From positions 124,001 to 188,000 of the forward strand of contig NZ_CYSF01000001.1 in NCBI RefSeq assembly GCF_001458435.1: a stretch of 64,000 bases of DNA, read 5' to 3'. Position numbers and translations under genes: made by a program. The stretch comes from Thalassovita mediterranea (GTDB taxonomy: Bacteria > Pseudomonadota > Alphaproteobacteria > Rhodobacterales > Rhodobacteraceae). The notes below the pieces were generated by a model. It was given only the letters and a program-made list of their open reading frames with translations. It did not search any database and had not been told where the DNA came from. Shown here piece by piece: positions 28,233-36,605 of the stretch (position 1 is its first letter; every line of letters starts with the position of its first letter).

Positions 28233-28265
28233 ATGTATCAGGGAATTCGATCCACCTTTATCTAA
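28233..28265 (+). CDS. Possible 10-residue micro-ORF with strong ribosome site
   Basis: ACGGAGG, 8 bases, then ATG and codons for MYQGIRSTFI and TAA. It lies in the 289-base gap between meaB and the ABC exporter, which otherwise holds no gene. AT-rich promoter-like bases (around 28160-28195) precede it. Could be a leader peptide, a real small protein or chance; evidence is only the ribosome site. Confidence 0.3.
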   Translation: MYQGIRSTFI

Positions 28266-28403
28266 GGTCATCGCCCCTGTTCGGCTGGCCTATAGATAGC
28301 CCACCGCCGCACATCACTGCCGCAGTTGCCCCCCAGTTTCCAGACTGACCCTTCTTCATAATCGAATATTTCGCGCATGCTTTCCGCGCTTTGAGGTCCA
28401 GCC

Positions 28404-30239
28404 ATGTTTCGCTTTTTTGAAAACCTTGTTGATCCCTTCGCCCGTTTTGAGGCCACAACCCCGCCCGCGACGCTGTGGGCCTATCTGAAAACCCAGCTGG
28501 GACCGTTTCGCAAATGGATGGTCTTTATGGCGATCACCGGGGTGCTTGTTGCCATGGTGGAAACTGGGCTGATCTTTTATTCGGGCCGGTTGATTGATCT
28601 GCTGGGCGCCAACACGCCTGCGCAGCTGTTTGATAATCATGGCACCGAATTGATGCTGGCGGCGCTGTTTATCCTGACGATCCGTCCGCTGTTCATCGGG
28701 CTGAATCACCTGTTTTTGGAACAGCTCTTGGCGGGGAATATGCAGGAACAGGTGCGCTGGCGGGCGCATCGGCATTTGTTGGGGCAATCGACCAGCTTCT
28801 TTCAGAATGACTTCGCCGGGCGTTTATCCAACCGCGTGATGCAGATGGGCGGCGCGGTTGAGGATGCCACGTATATGGCGTTTGAGGGGATCTGGTATGC
28901 GCTGACCTACGTCATCTCTGCCGCGCTGATCCTGTCAGGCGTGCATCCGTTGTTGGCGGTGCCGCTGGTCATTTGGGTGGCGATCTATGTGGTCTATGTG
29001 CGCTATATTGCGCGCCGTGTGGCGGTCGCGTCGGAAAAGTGGTCCGGCGCGCGGTCGATGGTCACGGCGCGGGTGGTCGATGCCTATTCCAATATCGAAA
29101 CGATCAAACTGTTTGCCGATGAGGGAACGGAGGAACGCTATGTCCTATCCGCCATGCGCCGTCTGCGCCTGCGCTTTCAACGGTTTCTGCGGTTGATGAC
29201 GGAGCTGAGCTTTGGTCTGAACGTCATTAATAGTGTTCTGATCCTCGGCATGCTTAGCCCGGCGATCTGGCTGTGGTCGCGCGGGGTGATTTCTGTGGGT
29301 GAGGTGGCGGCGGCTTCGGCGCTTACCATCCGGCTCAACGGCATGTCGGGCTGGATCATGTGGGTGACGGTGCGGCTGTTTGAGCATGCGGGTGTGATCC
29401 GTGAGGGGCTGGAGTCTATTGCGAAACCTCATGATGTGACCGATGTGCCTGATGCGCCGGCCTTGCAGGTCGCGCAGGCTGGGATTGAGTTTCGCGATGT
29501 CAGCCATCACTACGGTAAAGGGCGTGGTGGTCTGGATCATGTGAATCTGTCGATCAAACCGGGGGAGAAGGTTGGTCTGGTGGGTCGGTCGGGTGCTGGT
29601 AAATCGTCGCTTGTCAATCTGCTGCTACGGTTCCGCGATGCAGAGGCGGGGCAGATCCTGATCGACGGGCAGGATGTTGCGACGGTCAATCAAACCTCAC
29701 TGCGTCAACAGATCGGGATGGTGTCGCAGGACAATTCCCTGCTGCACCGGTCGATCCGCGCCAACATCCTGTTTGGGCGTCAGTCGGCCAGTGAGCAAGA
29801 GATGATGGCGGCGGCAGAACGGGCAGAGGCGCATGACTTTATCACCACGTTGCAGGATCCCAAAGGCCGCACAGGTTACAACGCCCATGTGGGCGAACGT
29901 GGGGTGAAACTGTCCGGCGGTCAGCGGCAGCGGATCGCGATTGCGCGGGTGATTCTGAAGGATGCGCCAATTTTGGTGTTGGATGAGGCGACATCGGCGC
30001 TGGATAGCGAGGTGGAGGCCGCGATTCAGGACACGTTGTTTGGTCTGATGCAGGGTAAGACGGTGATTGCCATCGCCCACCGCCTGTCCACCATTGCGCA
30101 GATGGACCGGATTGTGGTTATGGATCAAGGTCGCGTGATCGAAGAGGGTACACATGAGGCCCTATTGGCGCGCGGCGGTGTCTATGCGGGGCTTTGGGCG
30201 CGGCAATCGGGTGGTTTTCTGGGGGAGGATGCTGTGTAA
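28404..30239 (+). CDS. ABC transporter, fused permease and ATPase
   Basis: 611 residues, half-transporter of the lipid A/multidrug exporter type. Five to six helices in residues 30-310, then the nucleotide-binding domain: Walker A GRSGAGKSSLV near 397, Q-loop VSQDN, signature LSGGQRQR, Walker B ILVLDEATSALD and H-loop IAHRLST. Works as a homodimer or with a partner; no partner is beside it. Substrate unknown. Confidence 0.9.
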   Translation: MFRFFENLVDPFARFEATTPPATLWAYLKTQLGPFRKWMVFMAITGVLVAMVETGLIFYSGRLIDLLGANTPAQLFDNHGTELMLAALFILTIRPLFIGLNHLFLEQLLAGNMQEQVRWRAHRHLLGQSTSFFQNDFAGRLSNRVMQMGGAVEDATYMAFEGIWYALTYVISAALILSGVHPLLAVPLVIWVAIYVVYVRYIARRVAVASEKWSGARSMVTARVVDAYSNIETIKLFADEGTEERYVLSAMRRLRLRFQRFLRLMTELSFGLNVINSVLILGMLSPAIWLWSRGVISVGEVAAASALTIRLNGMSGWIMWVTVRLFEHAGVIREGLESIAKPHDVTDVPDAPALQVAQAGIEFRDVSHHYGKGRGGLDHVNLSIKPGEKVGLVGRSGAGKSSLVNLLLRFRDAEAGQILIDGQDVATVNQTSLRQQIGMVSQDNSLLHRSIRANILFGRQSASEQEMMAAAERAEAHDFITTLQDPKGRTGYNAHVGERGVKLSGGQRQRIAIARVILKDAPILVLDEATSALDSEVEAAIQDTLFGLMQGKTVIAIAHRLSTIAQMDRIVVMDQGRVIEEGTHEALLARGGVYAGLWARQSGGFLGEDAV

Positions 30240-30250
30240 ACAGCGGAATC

Positions 30251-30270
30251 CCTGATCATTGCGGATCAGG
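30251..30270 (+). terminator. Hairpin after ABC exporter gene
   Basis: CCTGATC and GATCAGG, 7-base stem, loop 6, 11 bases past the stop. Weak, no T-run. Confidence 0.5.
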
Positions 30271-30273
30271 CTC

Positions 30274-30302
30274 TTGACCTCCCCCCTGATTCCGCCTAAT
30301 GA
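30274..30302 (+). promoter_or_regulatory. Predicted promoter of rpmB
   Basis: TTGACC (30274-30279), 17-base spacer, TAATGA (30297-30302), a housekeeping-type promoter 91 bases upstream of the rpmB ATG. Confidence 0.6.
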
Positions 30303-30392
30303 CGCCGAACGGAATTCTGGGCGCTGCCTCTGGCGGGCGCCTGTTATGTTGAAGGGGTCTCTAGCGCCCCGCGAAGAGACGAGGATACACCC

Positions 30393-30680
30393 ATGTCGCG
30401 CCGTTGCGAACTGACCGGAAAAGGCCCGATGTCTGGCAACAATGTCAGCCACGCCAACAACAAAACCAAACGTCGTTTCCTGCCGAACCTGAACGACGTC
30501 ACCCTGCAGTCCGAGGCCCTGGGCCGCGGCTTCAAACTGCGCATTTCGGCTGCTGCACTGCGTTCGGTTGACCACCGTGGTGGTCTGGACGCGTTCCTGG
30601 CAAAAGCCAAAGACGTTGAGCTGTCCGCCAACGCGCTGAAGATCAAGAAGCAGATCGCGAAGGCACAAGCCTCCGCCTAA
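30393..30680 (+). CDS. rpmB: 50S ribosomal protein L28
   Basis: 95 residues. L28 signature [20 protein letters not shown], then [11 protein letters not shown] and [11 protein letters not shown]. The usual zinc CxxC pairs are lacking except a single N-terminal Cys5, as in the zinc-free form. Own promoter upstream and terminator at 30708; GAGG ribosome site before ATG. Confidence 0.98.
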   Translation: MSRRCELTGKGPMSGNNVSHANNKTKRRFLPNLNDVTLQSEALGRGFKLRISAAALRSVDHRGGLDAFLAKAKDVELSANALKIKKQIAKAQASA

Positions 30681-30707
30681 TCTCTTCCGGATCCTTCAAG
30701 GATTTCG

Positions 30708-30743
30708 CAGCCTCATTCCGCCGGAATGGGGCTGTTTCCTTTT
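30708..30743 (+). terminator. Terminator of rpmB
   Basis: CAGCCTCATTCC pairs with GGAATGGGGCTG (one mismatch), loop GCC, followed by TTTCCTTTT. Confidence 0.85.
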
Positions 30744-30783
30744 GTCGCTTTCCCTTCCTGCGCGAAGGGATTATATCGGCGAT

Positions 30784-31131
30784 ATGGCACTTGTTCGTAC
30801 ATATCTGGCAGTGATGCTGGCGCTTGTCATGGTTCTGACCACACAGACCATGGGCAATGCACGCCATGCCGCGATGCCGGTTGGTGAAATGGTGCTGTGT
30901 ATCGGATCCGAAGCGATCACGGTATATTACGACGAAGACGGCCAGCCCGTTGATCCGCCACATTATTGTCCTGACTGTAGCGCCTCTATCGTTGCGCTGG
31001 TGCAGCCCGGCTTTGCCCCAAACTTGCGTCCCTTGGGGAAAGGTGTGGCGCTGCGCGTTGAGCGCGGCAAGGGCGTCACAGTCACGCGGATCATTCCAGC
31101 CAGCGCGCGCTCTCCCCCTGTTTTGTCCTGA
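30784..31131 (+). CDS. Exported CPDC-motif protein, DUF2946-like
   Basis: 115 residues from ATG 30784. N-terminal signal or anchor (residues 5-25), then a periplasmic part with Cys near 39 (MVLCIGSEA) and CPDC near 63-66. This resembles DUF2946 proteins that lie next to copper genes. It precedes the PCuAC copper chaperone by 66 bases, so a role in copper delivery or sensing is suggested by position. Confidence in the family is moderate. Confidence 0.6.
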   Translation: MALVRTYLAVMLALVMVLTTQTMGNARHAAMPVGEMVLCIGSEAITVYYDEDGQPVDPPHYCPDCSASIVALVQPGFAPNLRPLGKGVALRVERGKGVTVTRIIPASARSPPVLS

Positions 31132-31196
31132 TACCCACTGGCCGGTGGCATTGCTGCGCCGGTCTATTCTTCAGACAGACTACAGGAACTAGAATT

Positions 31197-31712
31197 ATGT
31201 CGTTCAAATCTACCCTTCTTGCGGCGGTTGTCACCGCCTTTGTTGCCCTGCCTGCCTTTGCCGATGGTATCACGGTCAAAGACGCTTATGCGCGCTCCGC
31301 GACGCCAATGGCGAAAACCGGCGCGGCATTTATGATGATCATGAACCACAGCGGTTCTGACGATCGCTTGATTGATGCCCGCGCCGATGTGGCCAAACGG
31401 GTTGAGCTGCACACCCACAAAGACAACGGCGAAGGCGTGATGCAGATGCTGCACGTCAAAGAAGGCTTTGCCATTGCTGACGGTGAAATGCTGTCGCTGG
31501 AGCGTGGTGGCCATCACGTGATGTTCATGGGCCTGACCGAACCGTTTACGCAGGACAAGATGGTGCCTGTGACGCTGGTGTTTGAAAAAGCTGGTGAGGT
31601 GGTTGTGGAGATCCCCGTGGATCTGAACCGTAAGGGCGGTCATGGGCATGGTCACGGCGATCACGGCCACAAGCACGGCGATCATGATAAGATGATGAAG
31701 AAGTCGAACTAA
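31197..31712 (+). CDS. Copper chaperone PCu(A)C
   Basis: 171 residues. Signal peptide 1-22 (FVALPAFADG), then the PCu(A)C domain with the copper ligands in HTHKDNGEGVMQM and GGHHVMFMGL. The C-terminus is a His/Asp-rich tail (GHGHGHGDHGHKHGDHD, residues 149-165), which may add copper storage. It delivers Cu(I) to cytochrome oxidase CuA/CuB sites in the periplasm. Terminator follows at 31735. Confidence 0.92.
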   Translation: MSFKSTLLAAVVTAFVALPAFADGITVKDAYARSATPMAKTGAAFMMIMNHSGSDDRLIDARADVAKRVELHTHKDNGEGVMQMLHVKEGFAIADGEMLSLERGGHHVMFMGLTEPFTQDKMVPVTLVFEKAGEVVVEIPVDLNRKGGHGHGHGDHGHKHGDHDKMMKKSN

Positions 31713-31734
31713 GGGCGACCGTTACCAAAGAATG

Positions 31735-31762
31735 AAAGGCGGCGCAGAGGTGCCGCCTTTTT
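31735..31762 (+). terminator. Terminator after PCu(A)C gene
   Basis: AAAGGCGGC pairs with GCCGCCTTT across an 8-base loop, then T-run. Confidence 0.9.
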
Positions 31763-31773
31763 GCGTTAGGGAC

Positions 31774-31911
31774 GCGCCTGACCCTGGGTGGGCGCATCAT
31801 GACATTTGAAAATGGCATTAGCTTGCAGCAGGCGACGCGCTCATAACCTGCGACGAGGCGGCAAATGCGCCCTCCCGTGGGGAGGGGCGGGCGCGGCCCG
31901 GGCTGACGCCC
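31774..31911 (+). repeat. Dispersed GC-rich palindromic repeat, copy B
   Basis: 31774-31792 and 31872-31886 match copy A (11682-11700 and 11656-11670) in reverse orientation. The middle about 80 bases are extra, with their own small arms (CATTTG and CAAATG). 31884-31909 is similar to the piece at 13121-13154. Intergenic between PCu(A)C and cobB. Confidence 0.72.
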
Positions 31912-31927
31912 GCGCCATGGGTTGCGT

Positions 31928-32626
31928 TTATCCACCCAAAACCTCATCCACCCACGCAGGCACAATCTCACTCGCCTTGCCAAACCGCGCTTCAGCGAAA
32001 TCGCTGATGGTGGCGGATGCTTCTAGGTTCAGCTCCACTGTATGCGCCCCATAGCGATCCGCATCCTGCACAAAGGCAGCCGCTGGGTAGACATTGCCGG
32101 AGGTACCGATCGCCACAAACAGATCCGCATCGCGCAGGTGCTGCCAGATCTGGTCCATCTGATAGGGCATTTCACCAAACCACACGATATCAGGCCGTGT
32201 CGTGGGCTGGCCGCAGTTGGGGCATAGATCAGCGGGCTGCATCACCAGCGGCGCAGACCAACGGTGATCGCATGCAGCACACAGCGCCCCGTCGAGTGCC
32301 CCGTGCATATGCATCACCGCCTTCGATCCCGCCGCCTCATGCAACCCATCCACGTTCTGCGTCACGATCGACACGCGGCCTTTATGCTCTGCCTCCAGCC
32401 GTGCCAGCGCAACATGCGCCGCGTTTGGCGTGGCCTCCAGCGATTGGGCGCGGCGGGCGTTGTAGAAATCATGCACCAGCTGCGGATTGGCGGCGAAGCC
32501 TTCGGGTGTCGCCACATCCTCGATCCGGTGCTGTGCCCACAACCCGCCCTCATCTCGAAAGGTGCCAAGCCCGCTTTCGGCGGAGATGCCCGCACCGGTC
32601 AGGATCACGATATTGTCTGCGCTCAT
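31928..32626 (-). CDS. cobB: NAD-dependent protein deacylase (sirtuin)
   Basis: 232 residues from ATG 32626, preceded by GGAGG. Sirtuin motifs GAGISAESGLGTFRDEGGLW, TQNVDGLHEAAG, catalytic His in MHMHGALDG, zinc CxxC pairs (CAACDHRW and CPNCGQ), and GTSGNVYPAA. Class III-type (Tyr/Arg, desuccinylase) residues are likely but I did not check them fully. Removes acyl groups from lysines in the cytoplasm. Confidence 0.94.
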   Translation of the reverse strand: MSADNIVILTGAGISAESGLGTFRDEGGLWAQHRIEDVATPEGFAANPQLVHDFYNARRAQSLEATPNAAHVALARLEAEHKGRVSIVTQNVDGLHEAAGSKAVMHMHGALDGALCAACDHRWSAPLVMQPADLCPNCGQPTTRPDIVWFGEMPYQMDQIWQHLRDADLFVAIGTSGNVYPAAAFVQDADRYGAHTVELNLEASATISDFAEARFGKASEIVPAWVDEVLGG

Positions 32627-32711
32627 TGTCTTGGCCTCCGCTCGTTTGGCTGCTGTTAGGGTCTTGCCGCTGGGCATGAACCCACTACACTCTGCGCTGA
32701 AGGAGAGCCCG

Positions 32712-33146
32712 ATGACCAGCCGTATCCTGTTTGTTTGCCTTGGAAATATCTGCCGTTCACCGGCGGCCGAAGGCGTACTGCGCCACAAAGCGCCGCATTT
32801 GCAGATCGATTCGGCAGGTACCTCCGACTGGCACGCGGGGGAGCCGCCCTATGTCCCGATGCAACACGCGGCGCTCAGGCGTGGCTATAACATCACCGAA
32901 CAGGTGGCGCGGCCCTTTCATCCGGTGGATTTCAACCGGTTTGATATGATCTTGGTGATGGATGGCCGCAATCTGGCAGATGTCGAGGCACAGCGCCCAC
33001 CGGGCAACCTGACACCGGTCAAACGCTTCGCGCCCTTCGCGGGGCGTGATGTGGGCGATGTGCCTGATCCCTATTACACGGGCGAATTCGATGCGGTGTT
33101 AGAGCTGATCGAGGCGGCGTCTGACGGATTGCTGGCAACGCTTTAA
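32712..33146 (+). CDS. Low molecular weight protein-tyrosine phosphatase
   Basis: 144 residues. P-loop VCLGNICRSPAAEG (Cys8 to Arg14) and catalytic Asp in VPDPYYTG. GGAGAG ribosome site. The usual CVGN reads CLGN. Divergent from cobB with 85 bases between. Cytoplasmic; substrates such as tyrosine-kinase autophosphorylation sites are typical but unknown here. Confidence 0.93.
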   Translation: MTSRILFVCLGNICRSPAAEGVLRHKAPHLQIDSAGTSDWHAGEPPYVPMQHAALRRGYNITEQVARPFHPVDFNRFDMILVMDGRNLADVEAQRPPGNLTPVKRFAPFAGRDVGDVPDPYYTGEFDAVLELIEAASDGLLATL

Positions 33147-33264
33147 TATCTGTCCTGCGCAGCAGGGGCGACAATTGGCCCTGCGTCTGAGGGATGTCCT
33201 GTCGTCGCTGTGCATGGCACAAAGCCAAGAGGACGCGCACGATCACGAAAGTGGAGATCACCAG

Positions 33265-34674
33265 ATGCAAAACATGTCCCGTAGGCAGTTTATTATGGCC
33301 GCAGGTGCGGGCACGGCAGTGGCTGGGGGGGCGATGGCTGGCCTTGGCGGTTGGGATGCGCAGGCCGGTGCAGCGCAGCATTTCGCCCTCAGATCACGGC
33401 AGACCTCGTTTCAGTTTGGCGATCATGTGACCAAGGGCTTGATCAGCCTGACAGACAATGCCCCGTCGCCGGTGTTGCGGGTCCGGCAGGGGGAGCGTGC
33501 GGTTTTCGATTACACCAACGGGCTGGAGGATTACACATCCATGCACTGGCACGGCATCCGACTGCCCAATGCGATGGATGGTGTGCCCTACCTGACCCAG
33601 ATGCCGATCGGGCAGGATGAAACCTACCGCTACGAATTCACCCCGCCCGATGCGGGCACCTACTGGTATCATCCGCATTGCCGCACCATGTCACAGATGG
33701 CGCATGGGCTGACGGGGATGCTGATTGTTGAGGAGCGCGGGGATCAGGGCTTTGACGCGGATATTCCTCTGACCCTTAAGGATTTTCGCATCGGCAGTGA
33801 TGGTCAGATGTTGCCCTATTTCACCGCTCGTGGCGCGGCGCGGGCAGGCACGCATGGCAATGTGCGCACCACCAATTGGCAGCAGGATCCGGTGATGGAC
33901 GTGCCAGCGGGAGGGCTGATCCGCCTGCGCTTTGCGGTGACGGATATCACACGGGTGCATCGCATGATTTTCCCTGATGTGGCGGGGCGGATCATCGCGT
34001 GGGATGGCCAGCCCGTGGATGAGGACATTCCATGGCCCACCGCCGAGGCACCGTTGTGGTTGGCACCGGGGCAACGGGTGGACGTGGTGATCAAGGCGCC
34101 TGCGGTTGAGGGCGAAGAGCTGACCTTCCGCAGCCTCAAGGGGCGCAATTCCCCCTTCAACGTGCTGCGCCTGCGCAGTGTCGGTGCCGATCTGAAGCGT
34201 GACATTGCCGATGTGAAGCCATTGCCACGCAACCCCTTCGCCCATCCCAACGTCAAAGAGGCCGAGGTGCGCGATATCGTCTTTGGCTGGTCGCCAGAGG
34301 GCGAAGGGTCCAACAACGGCCTTTGCGGGACCTTCGATTATACCTTCTGGTCCATCAACCGCAGCCCATGGCCCGGTGATGTGGTGTCTGGCATTGCCCC
34401 GGTGGCAGAGTTGAAACAGGGCCGCAGCTATATCCTGCGCATGCGGAACGAGTCACCGAACCTGCACCCGATCCACCTGCACGGGCTGGTGTTCAAACCG
34501 CTGCGATCTAACCTGCGCACCCTACCTGCGAATTACACCGACACGATTTTACTGTTGAAGGATGAGGTGGTCGAGGTCGCCCTGCTAGCCGATAACCCCG
34601 GCGACTGGGCGTTTCACTGCCATGTGATCGAACACCAAAAAAGCGGGCTGTCAGGCTACATTCGGGTGGTGTGA
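33265..34674 (+). CDS. Multicopper oxidase, Tat-exported
   Basis: 469 residues from ATG 33265 (GTGGAG upstream). Twin-arginine signal NMSRRQFIMAAGAGTAVAGG. Copper motifs in order: MHWHGIRLP, YWYHPHCRT, HPIHLHGLVF and FHCHVIEHQKSG; the four conserved segments are intact. The Cys-His of the type 1 centre is in HCHVIEH. CueO/laccase-like, so copper oxidation or a role in copper tolerance is plausible; the PCu(A)C pair lies 1.5 kb upstream. Confidence 0.92.
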   Translation: MQNMSRRQFIMAAGAGTAVAGGAMAGLGGWDAQAGAAQHFALRSRQTSFQFGDHVTKGLISLTDNAPSPVLRVRQGERAVFDYTNGLEDYTSMHWHGIRLPNAMDGVPYLTQMPIGQDETYRYEFTPPDAGTYWYHPHCRTMSQMAHGLTGMLIVEERGDQGFDADIPLTLKDFRIGSDGQMLPYFTARGAARAGTHGNVRTTNWQQDPVMDVPAGGLIRLRFAVTDITRVHRMIFPDVAGRIIAWDGQPVDEDIPWPTAEAPLWLAPGQRVDVVIKAPAVEGEELTFRSLKGRNSPFNVLRLRSVGADLKRDIADVKPLPRNPFAHPNVKEAEVRDIVFGWSPEGEGSNNGLCGTFDYTFWSINRSPWPGDVVSGIAPVAELKQGRSYILRMRNESPNLHPIHLHGLVFKPLRSNLRTLPANYTDTILLLKDEVVEVALLADNPGDWAFHCHVIEHQKSGLSGYIRVV

Positions 34675-34694
34675 ACATCTGCAACGCAGACATG

Positions 34695-34720
34695 AAAAAG
34701 GCCCCACGCAGGGGCCTTTT
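34695..34720. terminator. Bidirectional terminator between multicopper oxidase and trpS
   Basis: AAAAGGCCCC and GGGGCCTTTT, perfect 10-base stem with loop ACGCA and flanking A/T runs, for both convergent genes. Confidence 0.9.
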
Positions 34721-34741
34721 CTATGCGATATGGCTGCGGGC

Positions 34742-35785
34742 TTAGCCCACCATGCCAATGATCTCTTTGGTGCGGCTGAGGATCGGCGCGGCGATGTCGC
34801 GGGCGCGGTCAGATCCTTGGCCCAGCATCCGGTCAATTTCGGCCGGGTCCTGCATCAGGCGGGACATTTCGGTCGAAATCGGCGCCAGTTTTGCCACCGC
34901 CAGTTCCGACAGCATCGGCTTAAATTCGGAAAACTGTTTGCCGCCCACATCTGCCAGCACCTGATCCACACTCATTTCCGACAGGGCGGCGTAGATGTTC
35001 ACCAGATTGCGCGCCTCGGGGCGGTCTTCCAGGCCTTTGGCCTCGGACGGCAGCGCCTCGGGGTCGGTCTTGGCCTTGCGGATCTTTTTGGCGATGGTGT
35101 CAGCGTCATCGGTCATATTGATGCGGCTGGCGTCTGAGGGATCAGACTTTGACATCTTTTTCGACCCGTCGCGCAGGGACATGACACGGGTGGCCGCGCC
35201 TTCGATCTTGGGTTCCGGCATGGGGAAGAAATCAACACCGTAGTCATGGTTGAACTTGGCCGCGATGTCGCGGGTCAGTTCGACGTGTTGTTTCTGGTCT
35301 TCACCTACCGGCACCTCTGTTGCGTGATACAGCAGAATGTCCGCCGCCATCAGCGACGGGTAGGCAAACAGGCCAAGCGACGCGTTCTGCGAATTCTTAC
35401 CCGCCTTGTCCTTCCACTGGGTCATGCGCTGCATCCAGCCCATACGCGCCACGCAGTTGAACAACCAGCCCAGTTCGGCGTGCTCTTTCACCTGACTTTG
35501 GTTGAACAGGATGGATTTCGCCGGATCAATGCCCGCGGCCAGATAGCCTGCGGTCAACTCGCGGGTCTGTTTGCGCAGCGCTTCGGGGTCTTGCCAGACG
35601 GTGATGGCGTGCAGGTCCACAACGCAGAAGATCGTTTCGATCCCGTCTGCCTGTTTTTCCACAAAGCGTTTGATCGCGCCAAGATAGTTGCCAAGGGTCA
35701 GCCCGCCAGAGGGCTGGATGCCCGAGAACACGCGGGGGGTAAAACCGGCGTTCTGGGTGGATTGCGTTTGGACCGCATCCGACAT
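34742..35785 (-). CDS. trpS: Tryptophanyl-tRNA synthetase
   Basis: 347-residue class I synthetase. HIGH-like motif [18 protein letters not shown] (TLGN), KMSKS in [12 protein letters not shown]. Longer insertion after the KMSKS loop typical of proteobacterial forms. Convergent with the multicopper oxidase and divergent from a rhomboid-like gene 97 bases away. Confidence 0.97.
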   Translation of the reverse strand: MSDAVQTQSTQNAGFTPRVFSGIQPSGGLTLGNYLGAIKRFVEKQADGIETIFCVVDLHAITVWQDPEALRKQTRELTAGYLAAGIDPAKSILFNQSQVKEHAELGWLFNCVARMGWMQRMTQWKDKAGKNSQNASLGLFAYPSLMAADILLYHATEVPVGEDQKQHVELTRDIAAKFNHDYGVDFFPMPEPKIEGAATRVMSLRDGSKKMSKSDPSDASRINMTDDADTIAKKIRKAKTDPEALPSEAKGLEDRPEARNLVNIYAALSEMSVDQVLADVGGKQFSEFKPMLSELAVAKLAPISTEMSRLMQDPAEIDRMLGQGSDRARDIAAPILSRTKEIIGMVG

Positions 35786-35882
35786 GGTGGTTCTCCGTCT
35801 GGATTTCTATGCTCTGGTGGCTTACCCATGCCCCATACCCCCGTCAAGGCAGGCCCCGTCAATGAGGGCTAAGGAGCAGGAC

Positions 35883-36578
35883 ATGAGCGATCAAAACATG
35901 CAGGAAGACAACAATCCGGTGAACCCGCTGCCGCCGGTGATTGTGGCTCTGTTCCTGTTCATCCTTGGCATCGAGGTTGTGTTTAACCTTGGCGCGCGCG
36001 GCATCATCGGCGGGCCAGAGGCGGTGGGCTGGCGTCTGGCAGCGCTGCAGAAATATGCGTTTTCGGATGAGATATTCGAATGGATGCGCAGCAGTGGCCA
36101 GTGGCCTTTTGAACATGTGATGCGCTTTGTCACCTATGGGTTCGTCCACCTTAGCTTCACGCAGGCGCTGTTTGGCTGTGTGATCTTTCTGGCCTTGGGC
36201 AAGATGGCGGGCGAGGTTTATAACCAGTTTGCTCTGTTGCTATTCTTTGTGCTGGGTACCGCCAACGGTGCGCTGGTCTATGCGCTGGTGCTGGATAGTC
36301 AGACGCCGCTTGTCGGGGCGTATCCCGGCGCTTACGCGATGATCGGCGCCTACACTTATCTGATGTGGTTGCGGCTGGGCATGCTGGGTGAACAACAGGT
36401 GCGGGCGTTTTCCCTGATCGGGTTCCTATTGGGGATTCAGTTGTTGTTCGGCCTGCTGTTTGGCAGCACACCTGATTGGCTGGCGGATGTGGGGGGCTTT
36501 GTCACCGGGTTGGTTCTGGCGGTGTTCTTGATTCCTGGCAGTCTTGGCCGTTTGCTGGCGCGGCTGCGCCAGCGGTAA
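35883..36578 (+). CDS. Rhomboid-like membrane protein, catalytic residues lost
   Basis: 231 residues from ATG 35883 (AAGGAG upstream). Six membrane helices in rhomboid order. Against GlpG: His145 is kept (His89 in GFVHLSF), but His150 aligns with Gln94, Asn154 with Gly98, catalytic Ser201 falls in VGAYPGAYAMIG (144-155, no Ser), and catalytic His254 aligns with Asp202 in LADVGGF. The protein thus looks proteolytically dead, like iRhom-type pseudoproteases, though the fold is intact. Divergent from trpS. Confidence 0.8.
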   Translation: MSDQNMQEDNNPVNPLPPVIVALFLFILGIEVVFNLGARGIIGGPEAVGWRLAALQKYAFSDEIFEWMRSSGQWPFEHVMRFVTYGFVHLSFTQALFGCVIFLALGKMAGEVYNQFALLLFFVLGTANGALVYALVLDSQTPLVGAYPGAYAMIGAYTYLMWLRLGMLGEQQVRAFSLIGFLLGIQLLFGLLFGSTPDWLADVGGFVTGLVLAVFLIPGSLGRLLARLRQR

Positions 36579-36605
36579 GCGGGCCAGCGGTTATTGGGAC
36601 GGGGG

